From Marinomonas piezotolerans (GTDB lineage: Bacteria > Pseudomonadota > Gammaproteobacteria > Pseudomonadales > Marinomonadaceae): a stretch of 64,000 nucleotides of DNA. Positions 38,657-47,549 of this stretch are shown piece after piece. The notes under the pieces are model-generated. The model saw only the letters and a list, made by a program, of their open reading frames with translations, had not been told where the DNA came from and did no database searches. Made by a program: the position numbers and the translations under genes. Location: the NCBI RefSeq assembly GCF_003362755.1, contig NZ_QKRA01000004.1, positions 124,001-188,000 on the forward strand. Direction: 5' to 3'. Position 1 is the stretch's first letter, and every line of letters begins with the position of its first letter.

Positions 38657-39382
38657 ATGAACTATTTTTTTAAAATATCTATGCTCATAGTAACTCTTGG
38701 CTTTACTTCATACTCTTGGGCATTCCAGTGCGAAAGCCATACCAGCTTCGGCGTGCCGTCCTCGGCTGATCAGTTGTTATGCAGGCAAGGATACGCTTTA
38801 GGCTACAGTTACGAGCATCGAGGTCCTGTGTGGGTTCAGTATTCAGTATCAAAAGAAAGCGTTGAAGCCAGCTGTTCATCCCAACCCAACTTTCGAAATG
38901 ACCCAGAGATTCCGGAAGAGTATCAATCAACTAGTCATGATTATACTAACTCTGGTTATGATCGAGGACATATGGCTCCTAGAGCAACTATCGATTTTAG
39001 TTGTGCCTCAGAGACAGAAAGTGTTTTGTACTCTAATGCTTCACCACAGGATCCAGGGCTTAACCAAGTTGGGTGGAGAAAGTTAGAAGAGCTGATTCGA
39101 AGTTGGACGAAACAAAGACAAAATCTCTTTGTCATAACCGGTGCTATTTTTCGTGGTAATAAGCGTATTCGAGATAGAGTGTCAGTTCCAAGTCACTACT
39201 ACAAAATTGTTTATGATCCTGCGCGAAAGGAATCTATTTCCTTTCTTTTCCCAAATGAACCTTTGGCCACATATGATCTTTACAAAGGGATCGTAACTCT
39301 TTCTGAAATTAACAACTTCAGAAGCCAGAACCTGAGTCTAATGTTTGATGTAGTGAAAGAGTATAGGGAGCTGAATTTTTAA
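38657..39382 (+). CDS. Secreted DNA/RNA non-specific endonuclease (NucA/EndA family)
   Basis: A 241-aa protein with a cleavable signal peptide (about 1-22, ending SYSWA). The signature DRGHMAPRA (about 108-116) carries the catalytic His of the beta-beta-alpha-metal nucleases, and SNASPQDPGLNQVGWRKLE provides the metal Asn. It cuts single- and double-stranded DNA and RNA in the periplasm or outside the cell. In a transposon it could stop incoming DNA, and loss of comM would add to this. Confidence 0.88.
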   Translation: MNYFFKISMLIVTLGFTSYSWAFQCESHTSFGVPSSADQLLCRQGYALGYSYEHRGPVWVQYSVSKESVEASCSSQPNFRNDPEIPEEYQSTSHDYTNSGYDRGHMAPRATIDFSCASETESVLYSNASPQDPGLNQVGWRKLEELIRSWTKQRQNLFVITGAIFRGNKRIRDRVSVPSHYYKIVYDPARKESISFLFPNEPLATYDLYKGIVTLSEINNFRSQNLSLMFDVVKEYRELNF

Positions 39383-39513
39383 TATGCCCAACAATAGATT
39401 GATGTGATTATCTCTGAACTGCTTTAGCCTAAGAGGTTGATCGGTACTCTGGGTCTTCTAGCCTACAATTCAAAAAGTTAATATGGTCTTTCAAATTGTT
39501 CAAGGAGGAATAA

Positions 39514-39681
39514 ATGGAACAACTCAAACGACTGCTTATAGATTTGGAGTGCATTTCATTTCAAGATATATCCGAAGTGCCAAAAGAAATGCAACACGAA
39601 ATTGTTGAGCAGATAGAACAGCTGCAAGATAGCCTTTCAACGCTAAGTAAAATTAAGAAAAATACTGTCGAAGCTCTTTAG
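39514..39681 (+). CDS. Small 55-aa hypothetical protein
   Basis: ATG at 39514 preceded by AAGGAGG 5 bp upstream, stop TAG at 39679-39681. The product starts MEQLKRLLIDLECISF and is largely helical, rich in Glu/Gln/Lys (EIVEQIEQLQDSLSTLSK). Family unknown. The excellent ribosome site makes it likely real. Confidence 0.5.
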   Translation: MEQLKRLLIDLECISFQDISEVPKEMQHEIVEQIEQLQDSLSTLSKIKKNTVEAL

Positions 39682-39883
39682 TAACGAGTTGGGATGGTTA
39701 TATTTTTATGAAAAATGTGCAAAAACGTAGCTTAAATTTTAGTAGCTTCAGGGGCTGAATATCTGCAGATACTTCATTTTCTCTTCGTTGAATTGCCTAT
39801 GAAAAATAATATTGAAGAGCTGGCGAGTAATCTTTTCTCCATATCATTAAAGTAAATATAATTTTATACTGAAAGGTTTGATG

Positions 39884-40615
39884 TCATTTGTCGCATGCTT
39901 CAAAAAGAGTTCGTGCATATCGATACCCTCTGCGTTTTACAAATTTTTCATTCAGTACGAAACAGTGAATCAACAAGCATATGATAGAGGTAAATAACGA
40001 AATAATTCCCATAGAATTAAGTGTATGGGGAAAGTCAGTTGTTGTAGTAAAATATAAAAACAGTCCATTTGACACTAGTGAAATCGACGCAACTACCAAG
40101 CCTGCTTTTTTTATCGCCACGATGTTACGAGCAAAACCATAAGCTACGTTGTCGTTGTAAATTTGACTATATTTTTTTCTATCTCTTGTGTACTCACGCA
40201 TGTAGTTACTTGCGCTTCTGATTTTTTCATAAAGCTCTTCGTTTTCAACTTGCCCATCTAGAGTGTCTGGCAGGTCTAATCCACTACATTTTCTATTGAG
40301 CCACTTGAAATACCTCTGCTTTGTATATCTGTCTAACTCTTTATTACTGGGTAAAAGTAACAAGGTTGAAGGAGCACCCCCCCACTTTTTGAAATAATTA
40401 TCCTGTAAATCATTGCCAAGATTCGAAATATAGATCGATAAAAACGACATAATTCCAAAACTGATAAGTAGAGTCATTGTGGCGCCCAGGATTGTTTTTG
40501 CCTGCGGATACCATGCCAAAACAGTAAGCACTAAAGGAAAAAGAACCACGAATACAGGCATAAAACGAGCATGTATAGCATAGTGTTCGAAGTGTTTTGA
40601 AAGTTCTTTAAGCAT
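39884..40615 (-). CDS. Four-TM membrane protein, putative effector of the ubiquitin-like island
   Basis: A 243-aa protein. Two hydrophobic helices near the N-terminus (about 18-38 and 39-64), a soluble helical middle (about 70-160) and two more near the C-terminus (about 167-190 and 198-221). It resembles four-TM effectors described for other defence loci. It is encoded 3 bp after the E2-E1-JAB gene in one operon, so its activity is probably set by that protein. Pore formation or membrane damage is inferred. Confidence 0.55.
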   Translation of the reverse strand: MLKELSKHFEHYAIHARFMPVFVVLFPLVLTVLAWYPQAKTILGATMTLLISFGIMSFLSIYISNLGNDLQDNYFKKWGGAPSTLLLLPSNKELDRYTKQRYFKWLNRKCSGLDLPDTLDGQVENEELYEKIRSASNYMREYTRDRKKYSQIYNDNVAYGFARNIVAIKKAGLVVASISLVSNGLFLYFTTTTDFPHTLNSMGIISLFTSIICLLIHCFVLNEKFVKRRGYRYARTLFEACDK

Positions 40616-40618
40616 TAA

Positions 40619-42826
40619 CTAAACGCGCTCAATGCGCCCTCCTGTATGAACCAGCATAACTATGGGTAAATCATAATTTTTTGTTAATTTTGCATATGTG
40701 TCTCTGTCTTTAGGGCTTGGAGGTGATGATGTAGGATGGCTATGCCAGGTACCCAAAAAGGTGATTTGTCCATTCGTAGCAGAATGAATATCTTTAAATA
40801 TTTCTTCAAGCCCATTTGTAGCAATATCAAATCGCGCTGGCGTTCGAATGGTTCCATCAGGTGCTGGTACAATCAAAGTGACATATATAGTTTTTGACAG
40901 GTGGCATACCATTCCAGCCAGCACGCCGCCTTGTTCAACAGATGAACCTTTCGACTCACGTTCTATTTGGTCTCTTATATTTCCTAAGACTCGGATCTCC
41001 CAACCAAAATTCGTATCTCTAGGAATGATGAGTGTGGCGGGGAGTACGTAGCTTGTCCAATCAAGCCTATAGTCTTTGTCTAAGTGACCAATGTGGATTT
41101 GACCTTCATCTAGACCGGCGCTCTCTCCTGTATACTGATTTACTTTCCCTGCTAAGGCCGCTGAAAGAACAGAAAGGCCGATGTCGTCCATAATTGTTGT
41201 TGCTGAACTACAACCATCACCAAAACTTTCTCGTGCAATAGTCCCACCATACATTGCCTTCTGGACACGATCGTCTTTGTAACAGAGAGTATTGGTGTAT
41301 GCCATTAGATCATCAACTCGAACACACCTAGCCTTTCCTTCGATAGCCAGCACTCCCATTGCAGCCTTTCCGTATAGAATGCTGTGCATCAAACGCGCAG
41401 TGAGCTTTGCGCGGTGGGCAAGGAAGTGGCGTACCGGTAAAGACGCGGTGGTATCGAGAATATAGCGGAACTTTTTATCAACGATAGCTGGTTTACTTTT
41501 CCCAAGTTCCAGGACATCAACCTTTAGCTGTTCAACATTCACCCCAAGTGCCCGAATATCTCTTCCGACTAAATTTACTTTAGAACCTCCAATACTATCA
41601 AAATCGTCCACTACTGATCCGTAGCGGGCATTATTGTGACTAGAAAAAAAATCGTTATCGATTAAGGAAAATTCATATTTGCCGCTCTTGGCTAAATGTA
41701 AAGCCATCTTCGAACCCAGACTGCCGCAACCAATAAAAGATATAGGTATAACCCCAGCATCTTGGTCCTCCCCAGATACAGATCGAAGCATTGCGGGACA
41801 AGTAGACTTGATCATCAGTGGTGCGTGAACTGGTACATCATCGGCCAATTGTTCTGAGTTCTCAGCAAAACGGACACGGTATGGAAGAAGCTCCCACGGA
41901 TTATCAGCACCGATCACGTTAAACGGGCGTTCTACGGCTATTACAACCATAAATTCTTCGATCCCTGCTTTATTGTGGGTTGCGCAAGCCTTCGGCGAAG
42001 AGGTAGCCATAATATGCTTTAAACGAGCATCAAAAGCGTCACTTAATTGCAGTTTTTTTAACAGCCATCTCAGGTCCGCGAGGGTCTTGACAGATTCAGC
42101 CCAATATTCACTAACAATCCTATCTACTTGTAACAACAATGCAGGGCCGTGCCGGACTCCATTTAAAATACCAACATCCTTGACCTTGAATACGCTATTT
42201 GCTCTACCAAGTGACGGCGTCTCAATATACCCCAATACCAAATTATGGTTGTTGCCGGAGACTACATACCTGTACCGTAAATATCGAGCAGGGGCATAAC
42301 TTTTTAGTTCCTCGCGAATTGCGTATGTGTCTGCACTGACAAGCCCGGAAGCATTGTCTCTGCGTACTGGTTCCCATCCCTGTACAGGGCACAGTAATTC
42401 TCCTGAAGCTGCGTTGTTTAGCCAGTGTGTCATGGCTTCAAATACAGCCTCGATGCCACTGCTATGTAAAAGGTCTGTAAGATCTACCTCAGCAATACAG
42501 GGAGACACGCCTTTACCTTCGATGATGGGGTTGATATGCGGTAGAGTTAAAGGAAAGTCGTCTCTTAACGTGGGCTTAGGTGCACTTAGGGGGTATTCCC
42601 AAGGGAACATCCACGATACAGGCTCTATCGAGCGCACCCCTGAATCGGTTTCTCCAACTGATTCAAATTTTATAGGCAAGTCGACTACCCAGCTTGTTGA
42701 GACTACTACTCCATCTACCGAACAGCTTTTCACTTTTAGCTCAGCAATAGAGGAGTATCCCTCCAGCCAACGGATGGCATCGCGAATGTCAGGCGTAATC
42801 TCACTCTTTGATTCTAATTCACCCAT
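40619..42826 (-). CDS. Fused E2-E1-JAB ubiquitin-like conjugation enzyme
   Basis: A 735-aa protein with three modules in order. An E2-like N-terminal part (PWEYPLSAP, LPHINPII, GVSPCIAEVD with candidate active Cys about 110, then WL and GWEPV) comes first. Second is an E1/ThiF adenylylating domain (GCGSLGSKMA about 366-375, SLIDND about 388, candidate catalytic Cys in GDGCSSATT about 539). Last is a JAB/MPN domain (EQGGVLAG, then GTWHSHPTSSPPSPKD, with a His-x-His and Asp slightly closer spaced than canonical). Together they could attach and remove a modifier. Start 42826 (MGELESK) is used because the longer frame overlaps the upstream gene by 122 bp; this choice overlaps by 8 bp. Confidence 0.85.
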   Translation of the reverse strand: MGELESKSEITPDIRDAIRWLEGYSSIAELKVKSCSVDGVVVSTSWVVDLPIKFESVGETDSGVRSIEPVSWMFPWEYPLSAPKPTLRDDFPLTLPHINPIIEGKGVSPCIAEVDLTDLLHSSGIEAVFEAMTHWLNNAASGELLCPVQGWEPVRRDNASGLVSADTYAIREELKSYAPARYLRYRYVVSGNNHNLVLGYIETPSLGRANSVFKVKDVGILNGVRHGPALLLQVDRIVSEYWAESVKTLADLRWLLKKLQLSDAFDARLKHIMATSSPKACATHNKAGIEEFMVVIAVERPFNVIGADNPWELLPYRVRFAENSEQLADDVPVHAPLMIKSTCPAMLRSVSGEDQDAGVIPISFIGCGSLGSKMALHLAKSGKYEFSLIDNDFFSSHNNARYGSVVDDFDSIGGSKVNLVGRDIRALGVNVEQLKVDVLELGKSKPAIVDKKFRYILDTTASLPVRHFLAHRAKLTARLMHSILYGKAAMGVLAIEGKARCVRVDDLMAYTNTLCYKDDRVQKAMYGGTIARESFGDGCSSATTIMDDIGLSVLSAALAGKVNQYTGESAGLDEGQIHIGHLDKDYRLDWTSYVLPATLIIPRDTNFGWEIRVLGNIRDQIERESKGSSVEQGGVLAGMVCHLSKTIYVTLIVPAPDGTIRTPARFDIATNGLEEIFKDIHSATNGQITFLGTWHSHPTSSPPSPKDRDTYAKLTKNYDLPIVMLVHTGGRIERV

Positions 42827-44039
42827 GTCCAATTGCCTGCCCTGAATGACCAATGAGCGTGGACGTTGCTGCGGTTCGCTTTTTGGCTGATGAAGTAGAA
42901 TCAGTCGAGGATGTTTTGCTAGCTTTTTGTGGCCCTGCATTCGTTAAACGATATTCAAGAACAGAAGGCGCTGTCTCTCCGTTCGCAATGTTGTCGGCCA
43001 AGCATAAAAACGTACCTTTCGCTGAGCTAACAATACTTTCGTATTCTTTCTTGGCTCCGAAATTTGGCGGGTCATTTTTGTCATCTTTGATCGGATCACT
43101 ACTGGAAATAATAACCGCACCTGTCCTTGCTTGGCTTAGCGCCTTTTTGGCTGTTTCTGACACTTTGGGGTTATCGCTTTCAGAATAACTATCGTGTGAC
43201 AAGGTGTGCCAAGAGCAGTGGTGGGGCGCTAATAGCAAATCATATGAAAGCTTTTGTGGAGAACCCTTAAACTTCTCCCAAATAATCTCCCATGCCTCCA
43301 CACTTGCATCACCGGCAAGAAGAACAAAGTTGGTTGGATCGGAATACCCATGACTTGCAATTCCCCAACGTAAAATGACACTAGACCGATTTTTTTCTAG
43401 GGCTTCGTTATCTTCAAACTCATCGTCGGATAGTGGCCCATAAATATCAATGCTTAGTTCTTTAAGCGTGGCTTCATTAATTTTGCTGATGACTTCTCCT
43501 GGTTTGTAGACAATACCTAGAATGTCACTTGTTTTTCCGTCGATATCCTCTCCAATAAGGCGGATGCGATCGCCTTCTGCTCCAATCGCCTTAGATTCGC
43601 GATAGAGTTCTACTCGGCGCTTTGCTTCGGTATTAAATACCTTCGCATCCTCGCACAAACTATGTTTTTTGCTTTTTCTTCGGAAGACCAATGGTGAAGA
43701 CCAGATTTCCCGTACAAATATTCGGTCCTTCTCCCCATTTTTTGCTGGAGCGTAGTCACTCGGTGAGCCTTGATAGAAATACTTTTCAAAGCCACCAATA
43801 TGGTCCTTGTCAGGATGGGTTAATACAAGGGCATCCAAATAGGGGCGCCCATCGCAGTCCTTTTCTAGCAGGTTGTGTAGTTCGTCCAAAACATTACATT
43901 GATCGTCTTCCTCTGTGCATGACTGTCGGATATACATGTCAACCAGCACATAGAAGTAGCGATTATTCGAAGCGATTTTGAGTAGTGTCATATCGCCATT
44001 ACCCACCGGAAGGTGGTAAATAGATGATTTCTTTACCAT
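42819..44039 (-). CDS. Metallo-beta-lactamase-fold hydrolase (ComEC-like)
   Basis: A 406-aa protein. Zinc-binding motifs are present: LTHPDKDHIGG (about 74-84), LLAGDAS and LLAPHHCSWH near 270-290. The arrangement is like the ComEC/Rec2 competence-type hydrolase domain but with no membrane segments, so it is soluble. It is the first gene of the operon with the E2-E1-JAB protein. MBL proteins have been noted next to such triple-module proteins in bacterial ubiquitin-like systems. Substrate (nucleic acid, nucleotide or conjugate) unknown. The C-terminal 40 residues are Ser/Thr/Ala-rich and unstructured. Confidence 0.8.
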   Translation of the reverse strand: MVKKSSIYHLPVGNGDMTLLKIASNNRYFYVLVDMYIRQSCTEEDDQCNVLDELHNLLEKDCDGRPYLDALVLTHPDKDHIGGFEKYFYQGSPSDYAPAKNGEKDRIFVREIWSSPLVFRRKSKKHSLCEDAKVFNTEAKRRVELYRESKAIGAEGDRIRLIGEDIDGKTSDILGIVYKPGEVISKINEATLKELSIDIYGPLSDDEFEDNEALEKNRSSVILRWGIASHGYSDPTNFVLLAGDASVEAWEIIWEKFKGSPQKLSYDLLLAPHHCSWHTLSHDSYSESDNPKVSETAKKALSQARTGAVIISSSDPIKDDKNDPPNFGAKKEYESIVSSAKGTFLCLADNIANGETAPSVLEYRLTNAGPQKASKTSSTDSTSSAKKRTAATSTLIGHSGQAIGHG

Positions 44040-44204
44040 TTGAATGATATACCTTTAATTCTGTGTTTCACTTAATGGATGCTGCTATTAACACAACATT
44101 ACCAGCGGCTATTCATCTATACTGGTGAAAATTTAAAAGTGCCGATTTTTTTTCTCCATTTTTATTTTTTCTTAGTATGTAGTTACAGGGAGGCTAATCT
44201 ACGT

Positions 44205-44900
44205 ATGGTTACCGAAGAAATAGACCGGTATTCAGTGGTTGAAATCGAAGATATGTTGAGCAACCTGGCACAAGATAAAGCATCTCTTGCTAGGATATAC
44301 AGGTACTATGAGGGGCTTGGATGTGAGCCTAGGACTGGCCTTACGCCCGAGGACATTATGGTAGAGGTTTGGCTAGATACATTGTCCGAGGTCCGCATTT
44401 GGAAGCGAGGTATTGAAACGTTAAAGCATTTCAAAGAGGTTGGCCGTAGCGTAATAAGCAATGCTGCTGATAAACAAGACCAACTTGAGCATATTGAGTC
44501 TGAAGACCAACTCTATGGTGAGAATGGTGTACTGTCGATAGCCACTGCAAAATTGTCTATCTCGCATCAAGGAGTATCGAAGCAGGAAAGTTCGAAACGT
44601 GTGGTCAAGCACACAGCAACAGTAAAATCCTCAGCGCCCTCCCCAGAAAATTTGTTAGTGGAACATCAAAAGGGTATGAATCTCAAAGAATGGACGAGCA
44701 AAGTGCTCGATCTTTTCAGAAGTGACAGTGATGTCATGTGCTACTTGAAACAGTTTTTAAATGATAACACCATAAAGCCCGCGATTATGGACGCCTGTAG
44801 TTTCAGTGAATCCGTATACAATAATGTACGCAAACGTATAAAAGACAAAGTACGGAAAAGGCTTCCAAATGGAATTAACTGGTGGGAGATCAGCGAATGA
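44205..44900 (+). CDS. RNA polymerase sigma-factor-like protein
   Basis: A 231-aa protein divergent from the MBL gene (165 bp shared control region). The segment GLTPEDIMVEVWLDTLSEVRIWKRG (about 47-70) followed by LKHFKEVGRSVISN resembles sigma region 2, and the C-terminal ACSFSESVYNNVRKRIKDKVRKR resembles a region-4 helix-turn-helix. It is a diverged ECF-type protein. Start 44205 follows AGGGAGG by about 11 bp. It probably drives or represses the divergent conjugation operon. Confidence 0.55.
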   Translation: MVTEEIDRYSVVEIEDMLSNLAQDKASLARIYRYYEGLGCEPRTGLTPEDIMVEVWLDTLSEVRIWKRGIETLKHFKEVGRSVISNAADKQDQLEHIESEDQLYGENGVLSIATAKLSISHQGVSKQESSKRVVKHTATVKSSAPSPENLLVEHQKGMNLKEWTSKVLDLFRSDSDVMCYLKQFLNDNTIKPAIMDACSFSESVYNNVRKRIKDKVRKRLPNGINWWEISE

Positions 44901-45331
44901 GTATGAAATTACTCAGAGAAATTAATGAGCTGGTTATTGAGGCTGATATTGAACAATCTGACAAAGAGATCCTTGCTCGCCTAGGCCTCAATGGCTTTCC
45001 AACGCATAGTCAGTTATTGGTTCTTCAGACTGCACTCTCGGATGCCATTACCCACAACCGAACTGAAAGGCTGAGCCGAGCAAAATTAGGGTTTAGCAGA
45101 CACCTTGAAGATTCAAAACGGAAGTCCATTTTTTCTCTTGGTCTTACAATGGCAGATATGCTCCAGGATATCGTGAAAGTAATGCAGGATTCCAATAAAG
45201 TACCCAAAGGCCTGCTTGTAGCATTCCGTGAACAAAGCCAGAATCAAGAGGCTAGTGAGGATGACATACGCGAGATTTGGGAAAGTTTTGCTCGCTTAGG
45301 GCTCATAGACCCTGATGAGAAGAATGACTAA
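44897..45331 (+). CDS. Unknown 144-aa protein of the sigma/ImmA operon
   Basis: Coupled to the sigma-like gene by a 4-bp ATGA overlap. Helical product beginning MSMKLLREINELVIEADIEQ, with two charged helices and an acidic C-terminus. No family recognised. It may be a partner or anti-sigma-like protein controlled by the next gene's peptidase, which is inferred from the gene set only. Confidence 0.6.
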   Translation: MSMKLLREINELVIEADIEQSDKEILARLGLNGFPTHSQLLVLQTALSDAITHNRTERLSRAKLGFSRHLEDSKRKSIFSLGLTMADMLQDIVKVMQDSNKVPKGLLVAFREQSQNQEASEDDIREIWESFARLGLIDPDEKND

Positions 45332-46090
45332 TGAAGTTTCGCCAACAGCCATGTGACATTATGAAATCCTTGGGGATCTATTCTCCCCAGGACATTGATT
45401 TAGACTTGATTGCTTACTCCCTAGGCGCTGAAGTCAAGCGAGCCTCTCTCTGATTGTGAGGGATACATTATTGGCAGTGAAGATAAAGCCATTATCACTA
45501 TCAATAAAGATGCTCAGATCGAGCGTCAAAGATTTTCGCTCGGGCATGAAATAGGGCATTGGGTGAATGATAAAAAGCTTAACCTTACTTACCGTTGCAC
45601 CACAACAGATATGCGTCAACATACATCGCAGGAAAGCAATTTTCGACAACAAAAAGAGGTGAGAGCAAACCAGTTTTCTGCTGAACTACTCATCCCCAAT
45701 CACATTGCCACACCTTATTTAGCTGAATTAGACATAACCTTCGAATCTGTCAGTGCCCTTGCTGATATGTTTAATGTATCTCGTACATCAACTGCGATAC
45801 GATTGGTGGAGCTGTCTTCATCACCTTGCATGCTCATCTGTTACGATCGGACAGGGAACCGTCGCTGGTTTCGTCGAAGTCATATTATTCCAGAGCATTT
45901 TTGGCCGCATAAAAAAATCATCACCCCAAAAGCAGTGTCATTACTAGGGACAGCAGAGGAAGTAGATGCCGACACATGGATTGATCAAGAGAAGGCGGTA
46001 TTTTATTCGGTTACTCAAAGCACTTTTTCTAATGCTTATGGCACGCTTGTGTTGTTGTGGTGGAAAGACGAAGCTCATTTGTTGGCATAG
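45331..46090 (+). pseudogene. ImmA/IrrE-family metallopeptidase, frameshifted
   Basis: The ATG at 45331 (TAATG overlap with the previous stop) reads 40 codons to a TGA at 45451. The homologous frame resumes from 45440 with EPLSDCEGYIIGSEDKAIITIN. It then carries the zinc motif HEIGHW (about 45545-45562) and EVRANQFSAELLIPN, which has the third-ligand helix. An expected cgagagcct reads cgagcct, so two bases (GA) are missing near 45439-45442. Repair gives about 253 aa, the usual family size. These peptidases cleave repressors or sigma regulators. The break could be a sequencing error or a real inactivation. Confidence 0.8.
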
Positions 46091-46412
46091 TTCATTCGTA
46101 ATTAGTTGCTAGAACAACAGTTTTCTCTAGATTCTTTAAAGATGCATGAGTGGATGTCGTAGCGAATATCTTAAAAAAGATACGAGCCTTTTTTGCCAGA
46201 TATTCACTATGACTCAACTCGCTTTATCCATACTACTTTCCTCTGTTTTAATTGCTCTCTTGCTGTGGCACATAGATAAATTGTCATTTATAAAAAGTTT
46301 ATGCCTCATTCTGTGTTTACAACGATAGTTATTTCGTTTTATTTATCCTTAGTTTGCCCCGATATACCTAACTCATATAGACTGAAGAAAATCTGTTTGG
46401 TTAGTTGATTAA
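46091..46412. other. Intergenic DNA with a possible 39-aa membrane peptide
   Basis: 322 bp after the peptidase. The only protein-like frame is an ATG at 46209 giving a 39-aa peptide with one hydrophobic helix (LALSILLSSVLIALLLW), stop at 46326-46328. No ribosome site is obvious, so I do not call it a gene. Confidence 0.3.
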
Positions 46413-47138
46413 ATGAATAAGTACACACATCATCATATTGAACGTTTCTATGAAAAATTCATCAATAGATCTTTTGATCAAGATGATATTGCTATGTTTA
46501 TCGTGTTATCTAGAGATTACACGCCTAAAGGAAGCATCTTTCGTGAGCTAGGTGATTTTTTAGCTCATCCAGATGAAAAAGACAGAGGTTTAGTAATCAT
46601 GGCATTCCGAGATGTTATTGATTTCTTTGATGATAATACAATAGAAACTTTTGCTGGAGCAGAGCTACCGAAAAAAAGAAATAGCGGGATTGGAGCCCTT
46701 GATGAAGTGAAGGCTAGTTTATGTTCAATTTTTACTCTCGTTGGAATTAATCATCCGATAGAGTCTACAAACGAGCTACGCTTCCGTGATTTTGTTTTCT
46801 GTTTAATATTTTTACTTGGGAACTTTCGTTTGAAGATGAATGGTCAACTAGTGGAAATTCAAGTTAAATACGGAAACGGCCTTTCTCTTTCTGTTTCATA
46901 CGAGAGTGCAAGTTATGATAGGCATTACTTATCTCTTAAATTAATGCTGTTATGTGGAGTATGGCCTCAATGTATATCTTCCGATTACGAGAAAGACCTA
47001 AGCGGTTATATTGTTAGACGATTTTCTAATGGAAATTTGGGTGCGATTCCATACAGGCTAGATGTACCGGATTTAAATGCGGATATGCGATCATATGAGA
47101 GAGGAATGGTTTGGCCGTTGAATGATTACAAGTTTTAG
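46413..47138 (+). CDS. Unknown 241-aa hypothetical protein
   Basis: An open frame from ATG at 46413 to TAG. The product (MNKYTHHHIERFYEKF) is a mixed alpha/beta protein with a hydrophobic patch FCLIFLLGNFRL near 129-140, too short to be a clear membrane helix. No family recognised. It is AT-rich like the rest of the cargo, stands alone between two unannotated gaps, and could be a separate defence or counter-defence gene. Confidence 0.6.
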   Translation: MNKYTHHHIERFYEKFINRSFDQDDIAMFIVLSRDYTPKGSIFRELGDFLAHPDEKDRGLVIMAFRDVIDFFDDNTIETFAGAELPKKRNSGIGALDEVKASLCSIFTLVGINHPIESTNELRFRDFVFCLIFLLGNFRLKMNGQLVEIQVKYGNGLSLSVSYESASYDRHYLSLKLMLLCGVWPQCISSDYEKDLSGYIVRRFSNGNLGAIPYRLDVPDLNADMRSYERGMVWPLNDYKF

Positions 47139-47549
47139 ATAAATTATATTCATAACTTATTTGATTTATAGTTTTTCAGTGTACAACGTTTAGAAACTGA
47201 ATATTGTTCAAAGGTATGCCTTCACTGATTTAGTAAACGTATCTCTGCCCCCTATCGGTTTAGAAGATGCTACTTCACAAGACTCTTTTTCTATTTCAAA
47301 GGTGCTTGGATTGTCATCGGTGAAGTTCGAAAGCAGTTTTTGAGAACCTAGGATGTATCAAGGTAACTAAGGTCTAGCCATACTCGGAACTGCACATGCC
47401 CAGGGCAAAATGATCACGCTCATATTGGCTGATTGCTTGCTATACGTAATAGAAGTCAGGAAGATAGGGCAATAAGAGCGTGTCGCATTCAGCATTCAAA
47501 CTAACTTTAAACCTAACGCTCTCAGTGCAAATATAGCAAGGTATTTGAA
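47139..47549. other. Intergenic cargo DNA, no gene seen
   Basis: 411 bp with no open frame that I can support on either strand. It contains the promoter of the DprA-like operon. CACGCTC (about 47432) and GAGCGTG (about 47483) are an inverted pair but too short and distant to mean much. Confidence 0.4.

Noticed and set aside
42827..42940. Longer N-terminus of the E2-E1-JAB protein
   Set aside because: It overlaps the MBL gene by 122 bp, and the ATG at 42826 fits an 8-bp overlap with the upstream stop.
42819..45331. A hidden ubiquitin-like modifier in the island
   Set aside because: None of the visible C-termini end in Gly-Gly, and no small beta-grasp-like sequence was recognised; the modifier may be elsewhere or removed by processing.
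46146..46328. 60-codon frame with one hydrophobic helix
   Set aside because: No ribosome site; only the inner ATG at 46209 could make a small membrane peptide, which I left as a note.
47432..47489. CACGCTC / GAGCGTG inverted pair
   Set aside because: Seven bases at a distance of more than 40 bp is expected by chance.
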